From Plasticicumulans acidivorans (GTDB lineage Bacteria; Pseudomonadota; Gammaproteobacteria; Competibacterales; Competibacteraceae), in the NCBI RefSeq assembly GCF_003182095.1, contig NZ_QGTJ01000008.1:81225-145224 (forward strand): a stretch of DNA of 64,000 nucleotides, given 5' to 3'. Made by a program: the position numbers and the translations under genes. The notes under the pieces are model-generated. The model did not search any database and had not been told where the DNA came from. It was given only the letters and a program-made list of their open reading frames with translations. Shown one piece after another: positions 55,458 through 63,999 of this stretch; position 1 is the first letter of the stretch; every line of letters starts with the position of its first letter.

Positions 55458-56693
55458 ATGCCTCCCTATTTCGACGATCTCGAAACCCGCTCGCCGGAGG
55501 CGCGCGTCGCCCGGCAGCTCGCCGCCCTGCCGGCGCAGCTGATCAATGCGATCAGCCATGCGCCGGCCTTCGCCCGCATCCTCGACGGCGTGGTGCCGGC
55601 GCAGGTCGATACGCTGGCGGCGCTGGCGCAGCTGCCGGTGACACGCAAGTCGGAGCTCGTCGGACTGCAGCGTGAAAACCCGCCGTTCGGCGGCTTCGCC
55701 ACCCGCCCGGTCGGCCTGCTGGCGCGGGTGTTCCAGTCGCCTGGCCCGATCTATGAGCCCGAGGCCCGCCGCGCCGATTACTGGCGCTTTGCGCGGGCGA
55801 TGTTCGCCGCCGGCTTCCGTGCCGGCGATCTGGTGCACAACACGTTTTCGTATCACTTCACGCCGGCCGGCTTCATGATCGAGAGCGGCGCCGCGGCGCT
55901 CGGCTGCTGCGTGTTCCCGGCCGGCACCGGCAACACCGAGCTGCAGGTGCAGGCGATCAGCGAGCTGCGCCCGAACGGCTACGTCGGCACGCCGGGCTTT
56001 CTGCGCATCCTTCTCGAACGCGCGGCGGAGCAGGGCAGCGATGTCTCCAGCCTGAGCAAGGCGCTGGTCTCCGGCGAGGCGCTGCCGCCGAGCCTGCGCG
56101 CGCAGTTCGCCGAACGCGGCGTGCAGGTGCGCCAGTGCTACGCCAGCGCCGATCTCGGCGTCATCGCCTACGAGAGCAGCGCGCAGGACGGCCTGATCAT
56201 CGATGAAGGCGTCATCGTCGAGATCGTCCGTCCCGGCACCGGCGAGCCGCTGCCCGACGGCGAGGTCGGCGAAGTCGTCGTCACCACGCTCAACCCCGAT
56301 TACCCGCTGATCCGCTTCGGCACCGGCGACCTGTCGGCGATCCTGCCGGGGCTGAGTCCGTGCGGGCGTACCAACCGCCGCCTGCGCGGCTGGCTCGGCC
56401 GTGCCGACCAGACCACCAAGGTCAAAGGCATGTTCGTCCACCCCGGCCAGATCGCCGCCGTGCTCAAGCGCCACCCCGAACTCGGCCGCTGCCGCCTCGT
56501 CGTCGACCGCGCCGGGCACGAGGACCTGATGACCCTGCACTGCGAATGTGCGCAGGCCGACGCCCGCCTGGCCGAAGCCGTTGCCGGCAGCCTGCGCGAG
56601 CTGACCAAGCTGCGCGGCCGCGTCGAGCTGGTCGCGCCCGGCAGCCTGCCCAACGACGGCAAGGTCATCGACGACGTGCGCCGCTACGACTGA
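55458..56693 (+). CDS. phenylacetate-CoA ligase (PaaK) family protein
   Basis: AMP-forming ligase of 411 aa resembling the PaaK/aryl-CoA ligase family. Seen: [80 protein letters not shown] and [21 protein letters not shown], the C-terminal lid. Shorter than PaaK (about 440 aa) but with the same order. The ATG follows livF by 14 bases. Likely activates the acid imported by the Liv system; whether phenylacetate is the substrate cannot be told and no paaABCDE genes are visible. Confidence 0.88.
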   Translation: MPPYFDDLETRSPEARVARQLAALPAQLINAISHAPAFARILDGVVPAQVDTLAALAQLPVTRKSELVGLQRENPPFGGFATRPVGLLARVFQSPGPIYEPEARRADYWRFARAMFAAGFRAGDLVHNTFSYHFTPAGFMIESGAAALGCCVFPAGTGNTELQVQAISELRPNGYVGTPGFLRILLERAAEQGSDVSSLSKALVSGEALPPSLRAQFAERGVQVRQCYASADLGVIAYESSAQDGLIIDEGVIVEIVRPGTGEPLPDGEVGEVVVTTLNPDYPLIRFGTGDLSAILPGLSPCGRTNRRLRGWLGRADQTTKVKGMFVHPGQIAAVLKRHPELGRCRLVVDRAGHEDLMTLHCECAQADARLAEAVAGSLRELTKLRGRVELVAPGSLPNDGKVIDDVRRYD

Positions 56694-56722
56694 TTTCTTC
56701 CCTCCTTGTCCAGGACCGCATC

Positions 56723-58675
<1,953 letters not shown>

Positions 58676-58682
58676 GCGTATC

Positions 58683-58717
58683 CCCCCTCACCGGCGCGGC
58701 GTGCGCCGGTGAGGGGG
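58683..58717 (+). terminator. long perfect hairpin after aacS
   Basis: Fifteen perfectly paired bases (arm CCCCCTCACCGGCGC, loop GGCGT), eight bases past the aacS stop. There is no T run, so it may be a REP-type hairpin or a rho-dependent pause and mRNA-stabilising structure. Confidence 0.65.
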
Positions 58718-58792
58718 ATCACAGGCGCTCACTTTGGAACGGCTGAGGATGCGGATGTCGGGGGGGCTGCCCTGCATGTAGCGATGGCCGTA

Positions 58793-59062
58793 ATGACAAC
58801 TTCCACCATAACAACGCTCGCAGCTCGCGCCATCAAGCCACAGGATGTTCGGCCCAATGGCCCACTGACTACTCCGCGCCGCTTCGGCGTCTATGAGCTG
58901 CTATCGCCTACACCAGATACACGCCGGTTCCGCTTCGGCAACCATCCGGTCAGGCTCTATGAACTGGAGCGCGAGCGGGGCTCCTGCAGGTTGCTGTACC
59001 CGTTCCTTCAGCGTGCGGATGTAGAGGTAATGGCTTCCGCACTCAACGGGCGTGAGCCTTAA
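58793..59062 (+). CDS. small conserved hypothetical protein, first gene of the accessory tail
   Basis: Protein of 89 aa that I do not assign a function. It has no signal peptide or membrane helix. The sequence is coherent and looks like a real small conserved protein: TPRRFGVYELLSP, RRFRFGNHPVRLYELERERGSC, LYPFLQRADVEVMASALNG. The His and Cys residues are few and scattered. Its TAA stop lies inside the left end of a canonical attC site (59057-59116), the standard structure of an integron gene cassette. The region between aacS and this gene (58676-58792) shows no attI or integrase. Confidence 0.7.
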   Translation: MTTSTITTLAARAIKPQDVRPNGPLTTPRRFGVYELLSPTPDTRRFRFGNHPVRLYELERERGSCRLLYPFLQRADVEVMASALNGREP

Positions 59063-59116
59063 CGATTTATTCAAGCCGATACCGTTTCACGGCTCGGCTT
59101 AATTCAGGTGTTATGT
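59057..59116 (+). other. integron attC recombination site
   Basis: A 60-bp attC site. R'' is CCTTAAC (one base off the usual RYYYAAC), L'' TTCAAGCCG (59070-59078) and L' CGGCTTAA (59095-59102) are complementary except for one extrahelical G in L'', as in genuine sites. R' is GTTATGT (59110-59116), the cassette junction, and a short inner stem (ACCG around TTTC) lies between. The layout closely resembles the aadA-type attC. Confidence 0.85.
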
Positions 59117-59331
59117 CTAAACAAACGCGGCACGGATGGGCGGATCATGGGGTAGAAGGCCTTCCCAATTTGCGGGAAAACGTCTCCTGCTGCCGAGTTC
59201 AGCTATGGCAACAGGGACAGCCGCTCTTACTGTCGCGCATGCAACCAGGAAAGAGGGCGGCGTACGCCATTGGCGGCGTAAAAGCCGCAACTTAGTTTCG
59301 TGAGGAGCAACGGGCCAAGTGGCGACGTTGA
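59113..59331 (+). pseudogene. decayed small cysteine-rich (zinc-ribbon-like) cassette gene
   Basis: Remnant of a protein of about 70 aa. In one frame an ATG at 59113 (inside R' of the attC) begins a coding stretch. About 59159-59255, shifted one base, reads SYGNRDSRSYCRACNQE, a cysteine-pair motif of small zinc-ribbon or HNH-like proteins. The first frame then resumes with RAAYAIGGVKAAT, hits TAG at 59293-59295, and continues FREEQRAKWRR to TGA. At least one frameshift and one nonsense change are therefore present. Alternatively it may be sequence error, which only resequencing would exclude. Confidence 0.6.
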
Positions 59332-59332
59332 T

Positions 59333-59388
59333 GCCTAGATAATCATTCAAATTAACGCTTTTTTTTCATTTTAGATTAAACGTTAGAG
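59333..59388 (+). other. possible degenerate attC site
   Basis: GCCTAGA (59333) resembles R'' with two changes, TTCAAATTAA looks like L'', and GTTAGAG (59382-59388) resembles R' and is followed directly by the next gene. The inner region is poly-T rather than a clear stem, so recombination competence is doubtful. Confidence 0.4.
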
Positions 59389-59394
59389 GATGTT

Positions 59395-59958
59395 GTGATT
59401 TTGTCTGGCTCCATAAAAACTCAGGGCATCCCAGTTACCGACAGCCCGAACAACGATGCTTTTGAGGCAATCGTTGAGGTCTACTATCAGGTGCGGGGTT
59501 ACATTACATCTGCTGGAAAGTGGTTTTGGGTTTGGGAAGACGAAAAGAAGCAGAGAGGGTATCAAGACATTGACGTGCTCGCTGTTTCTGGAGATGAAAC
59601 TATAATTATCAGTGCCACCTCGAATCTTGATGATAGAGTCAATACGAAATCGGGCCGTGCAAACGACGAAATGCTTAATAAATTAAAAGAGCATTTTAAC
59701 CGATTTAAACAGTACCTCAATAGAGTAGATCAATACCGCTGGATGGTTCACGAAAAAAGGACAGTTTGCCCCATCGTTGTTTACAATCACGCATTTCCTA
59801 ATACTTTGGTTCTAATTCAAAAGACTCTCCTTGATGCTGGAATTGAAGTTGTCTCGTCTAAAGAAATTCTTAAAGCTCTCTCGGAGCACGCTGGCCAGCC
59901 AAACTTGAGGATACAGAATCAATTGCTTCGCACTATTCAGCTGCTTGGATCGAAATAG
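59395..59958 (+). CDS. PD-(D/E)XK nuclease-like protein, catalytic motif incomplete
   Basis: Protein of 187 aa, clearly lower in GC than the core genes. The N-terminal half resembles a restriction-endonuclease-like fold: an N-terminal helix with Glu (DAFEAIVEVYYQVRGY), then YQDIDVLAVSGDETIIISATSN, where a strand with Asp is followed by a strand ending in SAT in place of the expected E/D-x-K. The catalytic lysine is therefore not seen at that site. The C-terminal half (LKEHFNRFKQYLNRV, VCPIVVYNHAFPN) shows no domain I recognise. A GTG at 59395 has GAGG upstream and directly follows the attC-like site, so it is a probable cassette gene. Function: nuclease-derived, perhaps defence or binding. 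Confidence 0.6.
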   Translation: MILSGSIKTQGIPVTDSPNNDAFEAIVEVYYQVRGYITSAGKWFWVWEDEKKQRGYQDIDVLAVSGDETIIISATSNLDDRVNTKSGRANDEMLNKLKEHFNRFKQYLNRVDQYRWMVHEKRTVCPIVVYNHAFPNTLVLIQKTLLDAGIEVVSSKEILKALSEHAGQPNLRIQNQLLRTIQLLGSK

Positions 59959-60037
59959 TCTTTCAATAAAGTAGACCACCTGAAAGCTGCGTTTACAGGT
60001 TCCCTTTATGTTTCGCGCTTTGGTGGTGGTTACCTCA

Positions 60038-60136
60038 AATGTTGGGTCTCACAAACCGCGAAATTGATTGAATTTATTAAGCTGAAAATAGAGCATCTAT
60101 TTCAGCCATTATGCCGGATTGCCAATGTTGGGCTCA
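60038..60136. other. repeated AATGTTGGG motifs and hairpin before the membrane-protein gene
   Basis: AATGTTGGGTCTC (60038) and AATGTTGGGCTC (60124) repeat 86 bases apart. Both contain GTTGGGY, matching an attC right-end core. Between them is a 10-bp hairpin (60083-60108, arms GCTGAAAATAG/CTATTTCAGC, one bulge). No matching left ends were found. Confidence 0.35.
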
Positions 60137-60143
60137 GGTGCCT

Positions 60144-60464
60144 ATGAAATACCGTCTGTTCTCATCCGTCGTTTGCACGGCTTTTTCTTGTATGGCGATC
60201 GCGGCTTCGCTGGATATGAAGGCGCCTTTATGGCTTGCGGCCTGGGGGGCCTATCTGATCATTCTGGTTTTCTGGATCAAAAATAATCGCGCGCCCATGA
60301 TGCTGTTGGTCGTGGGCACTGTGCTTGGTCTGGTTTCAGTGGTCAGTTCGCCATTTTTTATCGCGTTGCTGTGGGCGTTGCCTGCCATCGCGCTGATGCT
60401 TCATGTGATCAAATGTTCACTGCCGATTTCCAGCCGGGCGAGTCAATCGAATGAATCGCTATAA
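60144..60464 (+). CDS. small three-helix membrane protein (copy 1)
   Basis: Membrane protein of 106 aa. Three to four hydrophobic segments (LFSSVVCTAFSCMAIAA, LWLAAWGAYLIILVFWI, MMLLVVGTVLGLVSVV, FFIALLWALPAIALML) separated by basic KNNRAP and a polar C-terminal tail. I do not recognise a family. It is the first gene of a two-gene module repeated at 63.2-64 kb, followed 102 bases later by an Imm58-like gene. An ATG at 60144 has AGG before it and is in frame with the later ATG at 60192. A role as an immunity or envelope protein is only suggested by its neighbour. Confidence 0.65.
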   Translation: MKYRLFSSVVCTAFSCMAIAASLDMKAPLWLAAWGAYLIILVFWIKNNRAPMMLLVVGTVLGLVSVVSSPFFIALLWALPAIALMLHVIKCSLPISSRASQSNESL

Positions 60465-60902
60465 GCCATGAATTACACGCGCTGGCTCAACGGGCGAGTG
60501 CTCGGGCATGTTCGGCCTTGCTATGCGGATGCGGGCAGGGTGATTTTGAATTTGATGGACGAGCGATGAAAACCACCACGGCCGCTATTGGCATCCTCGC
60601 TGCGGCGCTGCTCGTCAGCAATGTCTGGTGGGCTTATCGCTTATTGGATGCCGGTGTTTCGTATACCTATCAGGGCGCGTCGCTGGAGGAGTCTCAGCAG
60701 GCGCTCGCGCAAGCGCTGGCGGTCATCGATGCGCTGGGGGCGGAGCGGCGCTCGCGTGAGCAAGTCGTGCAGGCGGTGCAGGCTGCCTGGCCGTCGGTGG
60801 AGCCGTTTGAAAAGGACGGTGTTCTGTGGGTCGGCCGTCTTGGTTTGCGTTTCGATGCGGCGGGCCGGCTCATCGAGGCCACGACGGACCCTTAGCCGCG
60901 CT
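60155..60902 (+). repeat. two-gene module, copy 1 of a ~0.75-kb direct repeat
   Basis: The block from the membrane-protein gene through the Imm58-like gene and the following GCCGCGCT recurs at 63249-63999 with scattered substitutions, about 3.1 kb away in the same orientation. The Imm58-like gene is more conserved than the membrane-protein part. Confidence 0.88.
60566..60895 (+). CDS. Imm58-like immunity protein (copy 1)
   Basis: Protein of 109 aa. One N-terminal membrane-anchoring or signal helix (AAIGILAAALLVSNVWWAYRLL), a Gln/Ala-rich helical middle (SLEESQQALAQALAVIDALG), and a compact C-terminal block FEKDGVLWVGRLGLRFDAAGRL. From memory this block and layout match the Imm58 family of polymorphic-toxin immunity proteins, which sit in the inner membrane and neutralise a toxin in trans or of the same cell line. 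ATG 60566 has a weak GGACGAG site. No toxin gene is visible here, so it would be an orphan immunity gene. Identical apart from one serine in copy 2. Confidence 0.6.
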   Translation: MKTTTAAIGILAAALLVSNVWWAYRLLDAGVSYTYQGASLEESQQALAQALAVIDALGAERRSREQVVQAVQAAWPSVEPFEKDGVLWVGRLGLRFDAAGRLIEATTDP

Positions 60903-60915
60903 GATGTTTCGGCTA

Positions 60916-61044
60916 TTACCTCAGGTGCCCCAGTGGCAGTGCGCCCTGCTGCTTGAACGTCTGAATAATGAAGTTGCTGCGGATGTCGCTGGTGCCGGGG
61001 ATTTTAAATTGTGAGTACAGCTTCGATGACCGCAAAACAGCATA
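60916..61044 (-). pseudogene. C-terminal fragment of an Lrp/AsnC-family regulator
   Basis: Minus-strand remnant of 42 codons ending TAA. The recognisable part reads FKIPGTSDIRSNFIIQTFKQQGALPL, here cited in two pieces, FKIPGTSDIRSNF and IIQTFKQQGALPL, the C-terminal strand and tail of AsnC/Lrp proteins. Upstream the frame is closed by a stop and the rest of the gene (DNA-binding domain) is missing. It lies just after the copy 1 repeat. Confidence 0.7.
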
Positions 61045-61068
61045 TCAAAAAATAAGTACTTAAATATG

Positions 61069-61094
61069 CGGTGTTTTTTATTAAAAAAACGCCG
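61069..61094. terminator. bidirectional terminator-like hairpin
   Basis: CGGTGTTTTTT pairs with AAAAAACGCCG (one G-T pair) around ATTA. The stem has T and A runs on its two sides, so it could end transcription in either direction. Confidence 0.55.
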
Positions 61095-61225
61095 TGGAAC
61101 GATTTGCCATTACCGTTGTTTGGTATAAATCTTTTATACAGATTGCCTTCTGTTCCTCAATATGAGGCGGCATATTTAAAACTATCTGACTTTCACAAAA
61201 CATGGAGTATTGAAAACCAATGTAA

Positions 61226-61246
61226 ACATCACTGTGGCAGTGATGT
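61226..61246. other. perfect 9-bp hairpin, role unknown
   Basis: ACATCACTG-TGG-CAGTGATGT in an AT-rich stretch. No gene or recombination site can be tied to it. Confidence 0.5.
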
Positions 61247-61321
61247 GCCACTGTTCTTGCCAGCATGCTGATTACAGCGGTTGCGAATGCAACACCTGTA
61301 CTTATCCGCTGCCATAGCCTC

Positions 61322-61473
61322 ACCAAGCTCGTCCAAGTCAGCAACATCCACGCAGCAAGAGCAACAATGTCGTCGAGCTGGCGGTACGCAACATCGTCCA
61401 CGGTCGCCCGGTGAAAAACCTCGGAGTCCTCATCAACCAAGAGGCTGACGCGGTACGGGGCGCTGGAGGATGA
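61322..61473 (+). pseudogene. degenerate copy of the 3' end of the acetoacetyl-CoA synthetase gene
   Basis: About 150 bases align to aacS 58507-58660 (about the last 50 codons), with long identical runs (GTCGTCGAGCTGGCGG, CGCCCGGTGAAAAACCTC) and several substitutions and small gaps. The frame is broken; no start or catalytic region is present. Upstream to 61283 similarity becomes weak. It lies 2.8 kb downstream of the intact gene in the accessory tail. Confidence 0.85.
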
Positions 61474-61811
61474 CCAAGTTTGACGTAAGCCTGTAGCCGA
61501 CACGACGGCTGCAGCGGTGAGTGTTGCACAGACGATGTGCTGGTCGACGATGAACCGAGCGACCAACTTTCGGATCGATGTCACAACCCTTATCGAGCGG
61601 GTACTCCTCTATCGCTCAGCTCTCGCAGCCCAGTTCATTGACCACATTTGCTGAGGGCTTCAAGGCTTATGCGGTGCAGCAAGAGGTGTTGGATGCGGCA
61701 GTCAAGGTGTTACTCCTAAAAATAAATTTTATTTAATTCCTTGATAGTGCTTTGGCTAAAGCAATTAATTGCTATTGTGGATGTTCCCTATCATTCATTG
61801 CAGGAATATTC
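61474..61811. other. 338-bp region between aacS fragment and next gene
   Basis: No complete gene. In one frame about 61629-61720 gives a short coherent stretch (TTFAEGFKAYAVQQEVLDAAVKVL) that may be another gene remnant I cannot name. From 61715 the sequence becomes AT-rich and includes the palindrome GCAATTAATTGC (61761-61772), probably the promoter region of the following gene; AGGAA at 61802 is its ribosome site. Confidence 0.4.
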
Positions 61812-62297
61812 ATGTCGGGTAATTTTATAACCTTGCGTAACTTTAATGAAAGCGAGCTCATTTTCGATGATGTTGAAACAAAAGAAATCTTAAGGTTTTT
61901 CTTTCGGCATCATCAGCAGCGCATTGATGTCGTAGAAATAACGACGGCCCTTCGCAATTTCGCTCAAGGGCTGCTCGTTGAAGCAGTCGATGCAACCTAT
62001 GCGCTCGGTTATATCGAAATTCTATTGACCACGTTTCACAAGCCTGGGGACGGAATAAAAAAAGCGCTTATGAAAATCGGTAAAAAAGCTGCCCGATATT
62101 GGTTTAAACACGCGACTGATCGCAGCCTTCACAATGCAAAAATCGCAGAAGCGGTGAGAAGACAACTCTCCTATGCATTTGCAACGTCCATGCAAGAGCT
62201 GCTTGATGGAGTAGCTATTGGGCAACCGTGTAAAAAGCTATTTCTTGCATATATCCAGTATGATCGCCCCTCAAAAACAGGAACCGTGTGGGGTTGA
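61812..62297 (+). CDS. hypothetical protein coupled to an ankyrin protein
   Basis: Protein of 161 aa with no family I recognise. It is soluble and largely helical: DDVETKEILRFFFRHHQQRIDVVEITTALRN, here cited as EILRFFFRHHQQR, then VDATYALGYIEILL, a basic segment KKALMKIGKKAARYWFKHATDR, and AEAVRRQLSYAFATSM. AGGAA lies before the ATG. Its stop codon is one base before the ATG of the ankyrin gene, so the two are translated together and may act as a pair, for example a toxin-like or effector protein and its partner. This is inference. Low GC compared with the core. Confidence 0.55.
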   Translation: MSGNFITLRNFNESELIFDDVETKEILRFFFRHHQQRIDVVEITTALRNFAQGLLVEAVDATYALGYIEILLTTFHKPGDGIKKALMKIGKKAARYWFKHATDRSLHNAKIAEAVRRQLSYAFATSMQELLDGVAIGQPCKKLFLAYIQYDRPSKTGTVWG

Positions 62298-62298
62298 T

Positions 62299-62841
62299 AT
62301 GCGTAAAGGTTGGAGGGGTTCACTATGGGTTGTAGCGATACTCGTCGTGTTGTCTTTCGGCGTGTGGGCATATTATGTTTCCATTTATTTTAAACACATC
62401 TATACGCTCACCGCCTGCAGTCAAGGGCAAATCGCCTTAATTCCAAAGTCTCTTTGTCGGACATATCTTTATCATTTTCGTGGAACTAAAAATGATATTG
62501 ATCAAATCAATTATGATGGCAGCCTGTTTGAGATTATTTCGGGTTTCGAGAAGGAGGATCAAACTAAGCTGCTGAGCTTTTTTATTGAAAAAGGTGTTGG
62601 TATCAATGAACTGAATGGAAGAACCGGCACTAGTCCACTGCATGAAGCTGTACTTGACAATAATTTAGAAGTGACAGAGCTCCTTCTGACTCATGGCGCT
62701 AATCCTTTAGTCAAAGATAAGAAGCGAAGCTTGACTCCCCTTGATCTTGCCCTTCAATTGAAAGGCAGGCGAGGTCAGCCTGACCGAACGGCTGTAATCG
62801 AGTGCCTCGAACGTACACTACAGAACTACGACACTCACTAA
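62299..62841 (+). CDS. membrane-anchored ankyrin-repeat protein
   Basis: Protein of 180 aa. One N-terminal transmembrane helix (LWVVAILVVLSFGVWAYYVSIYF), probably with the remainder outside the cytoplasm, then about three ankyrin repeats, the clearest being TGTSPLHEAVLDNNLEVTELLLTHGANPLVKD and RSLTPLDLALQLKG, quoted as SPLHEAVLDNN and LTPLDLALQ. Such anchored ankyrin proteins occur as immunity or scaffold proteins next to toxins. It starts one base after the preceding gene. AT-rich and probably acquired. Followed by a 397-bp gap without genes. Confidence 0.75.
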   Translation: MRKGWRGSLWVVAILVVLSFGVWAYYVSIYFKHIYTLTACSQGQIALIPKSLCRTYLYHFRGTKNDIDQINYDGSLFEIISGFEKEDQTKLLSFFIEKGVGINELNGRTGTSPLHEAVLDNNLEVTELLLTHGANPLVKDKKRSLTPLDLALQLKGRRGQPDRTAVIECLERTLQNYDTH

Positions 62842-63238
62842 CTGTTCTTAATAATACCTGCAGAACTTGAGCACATATAGAACAGCCGTAGCCGTGATGA
62901 TTTTTACTATAAAAAAGGATGTTGGTGGTTTTGTTGAAGCGCGAAATTAATTGTTTCATGCTGGCGCTGAACAAAAATAAAAATTTTTATGGGCTTTTGT
63001 TTTTATTTGCAGTTGGTGTTGTGTGGGGTATGTCGCGCAACCATGATTATTTGAATACCTGAATGCATTTCTATTTCATAATAAAAATGCTGCATTCGAT
63101 GCCGCACTATTGTCGAATTACTCACGAGTGCATAGCTATATATGATGTATCTCATACGACCATTATCTCGCCGCTGTGGGTAAATAGTGTGGCGGTATAG
63201 ATACTTGCTTGGTCTTGATAACATTTGGCGTGCAGAAC
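62842..63238. other. 397-bp AT-rich gap
   Basis: No gene. CTGTTCT and AGAACAG arms around 62841-62890 can pair, and the sequence is AT-rich throughout. The promoter of the second module copy should be here; no clear elements. A reading frame from 63187 that runs into the module is not supported by similarity to copy 1. Confidence 0.35.
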
Positions 63239-63540
63239 ATGACGCATTGTCTGTTTTCATCCGTCGGTTGCACGGCTTTTCTTTTATGGCGATCGTGGCT
63301 TCGTTGGATATGAAGGCGCCTTTATGGTTTGCGGCCTGGGGGGCTTATCTGATCATTTTGATCTTCTGGATCAAAAATAATCGCGCGCCCATGATGCTGT
63401 TGGTCGTGGGCACGGTGCTTGGGCTGGCTTCGGTGATCAGTTCGCCATTTTTTATCGCGCTGCTGTGGGCGTTGCCCGCCATCGCGCTGATGCTTCATGT
63501 GATCAAATGTTCACTGCCGATTTCCAGTCGGGTGAATTAA
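63239..63540 (+). pseudogene. small membrane protein (copy 2), N-terminus frameshifted
   Basis: Second copy of the three-helix membrane-protein gene. Compared with copy 1, one T is missing in the run before 63286, so the expected ATG at 63239 is out of frame and soon reaches a stop. From ATG 63286 the remaining 84 codons read in frame and match copy 1 closely to the end (MAIVASLDMKAPLWFAAW, VIKCSLPISSRVN). It may be translated from that internal ATG as a protein lacking the first helix, or be a decaying copy. Confidence 0.6.
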
Positions 63541-63999
63541 TCAAATGAATCGCCATAAGCCATAAACTACACGGGCTGGCTCAACGGGCGAATGCGTGGG
63601 TATGTTCGGCCTTGCTATGCGGATGCGGGCAGGGTGATTTTGAATTTGATGGGCGAGCGATGAAAACTACCACGGCCGCTATTGGCATCCTCGCTGCGGC
63701 GCTGCTCGTCAGCAATGTCTGGTGGGCTTATCGCTTATTGGATGCCGGTGTTTCGTATACCTATCAGGGCGCGTCGCTGGAGGAGTCTCAGCAGGCGCTC
63801 GCGCAAGCGCTGGCGGTCATCGATGCGCTGGGGGCGGAGCGGCGTTCACGTGAGCAGGTCGTGCAGGCGGTGCAGGCTGCCTGGCCGTCGTCGGTGGAGC
63901 CGTTTGAAAAGGACGGTGTTCTGTGGGTCGGCCGTCTTGGTTTGCGTTTCGATGCGGCGGGCCGGCTCATCGAGGCCACGACGGACCCTTAGCCGCGCT
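63249..63999 (+). repeat. two-gene module, copy 2 of a ~0.75-kb direct repeat
   Basis: Direct-repeat partner of 60155-60902. Differences include a one-base deletion in the membrane-protein gene and a three-base (TCG) insertion in the Imm58-like gene. The similarity runs to one base from the window edge, so the array may continue. Confidence 0.88.
63660..63992 (+). CDS. Imm58-like immunity protein (copy 2)
   Basis: Protein of 110 aa, identical to copy 1 (60566-60895) apart from one additional serine (WPSSVEP instead of WPSVEP), produced by an in-frame TCG insertion. It has the same membrane helix and FEKDGVLWVGRLGLRFD block. The near-identical protein next to a damaged membrane-protein gene suggests that selection acts on this part of the module. 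Orphan: no toxin in the visible sequence, though the gene is 8 bases from the window edge. Confidence 0.6.
   Translation: MKTTTAAIGILAAALLVSNVWWAYRLLDAGVSYTYQGASLEESQQALAQALAVIDALGAERRSREQVVQAVQAAWPSSVEPFEKDGVLWVGRLGLRFDAAGRLIEATTDP

Noticed and set aside
59959..60050. A third full attC after the nuclease-like gene
   Set aside because: GTTGGGT resembles a right end and CCACC/GGTGG arms pair loosely, but no left-end AAC core was found.
61081..61584. 167-codon minus-strand frame in the accessory tail
   Set aside because: It runs antisense through the decayed aacS fragment, so its sequence is accidental.
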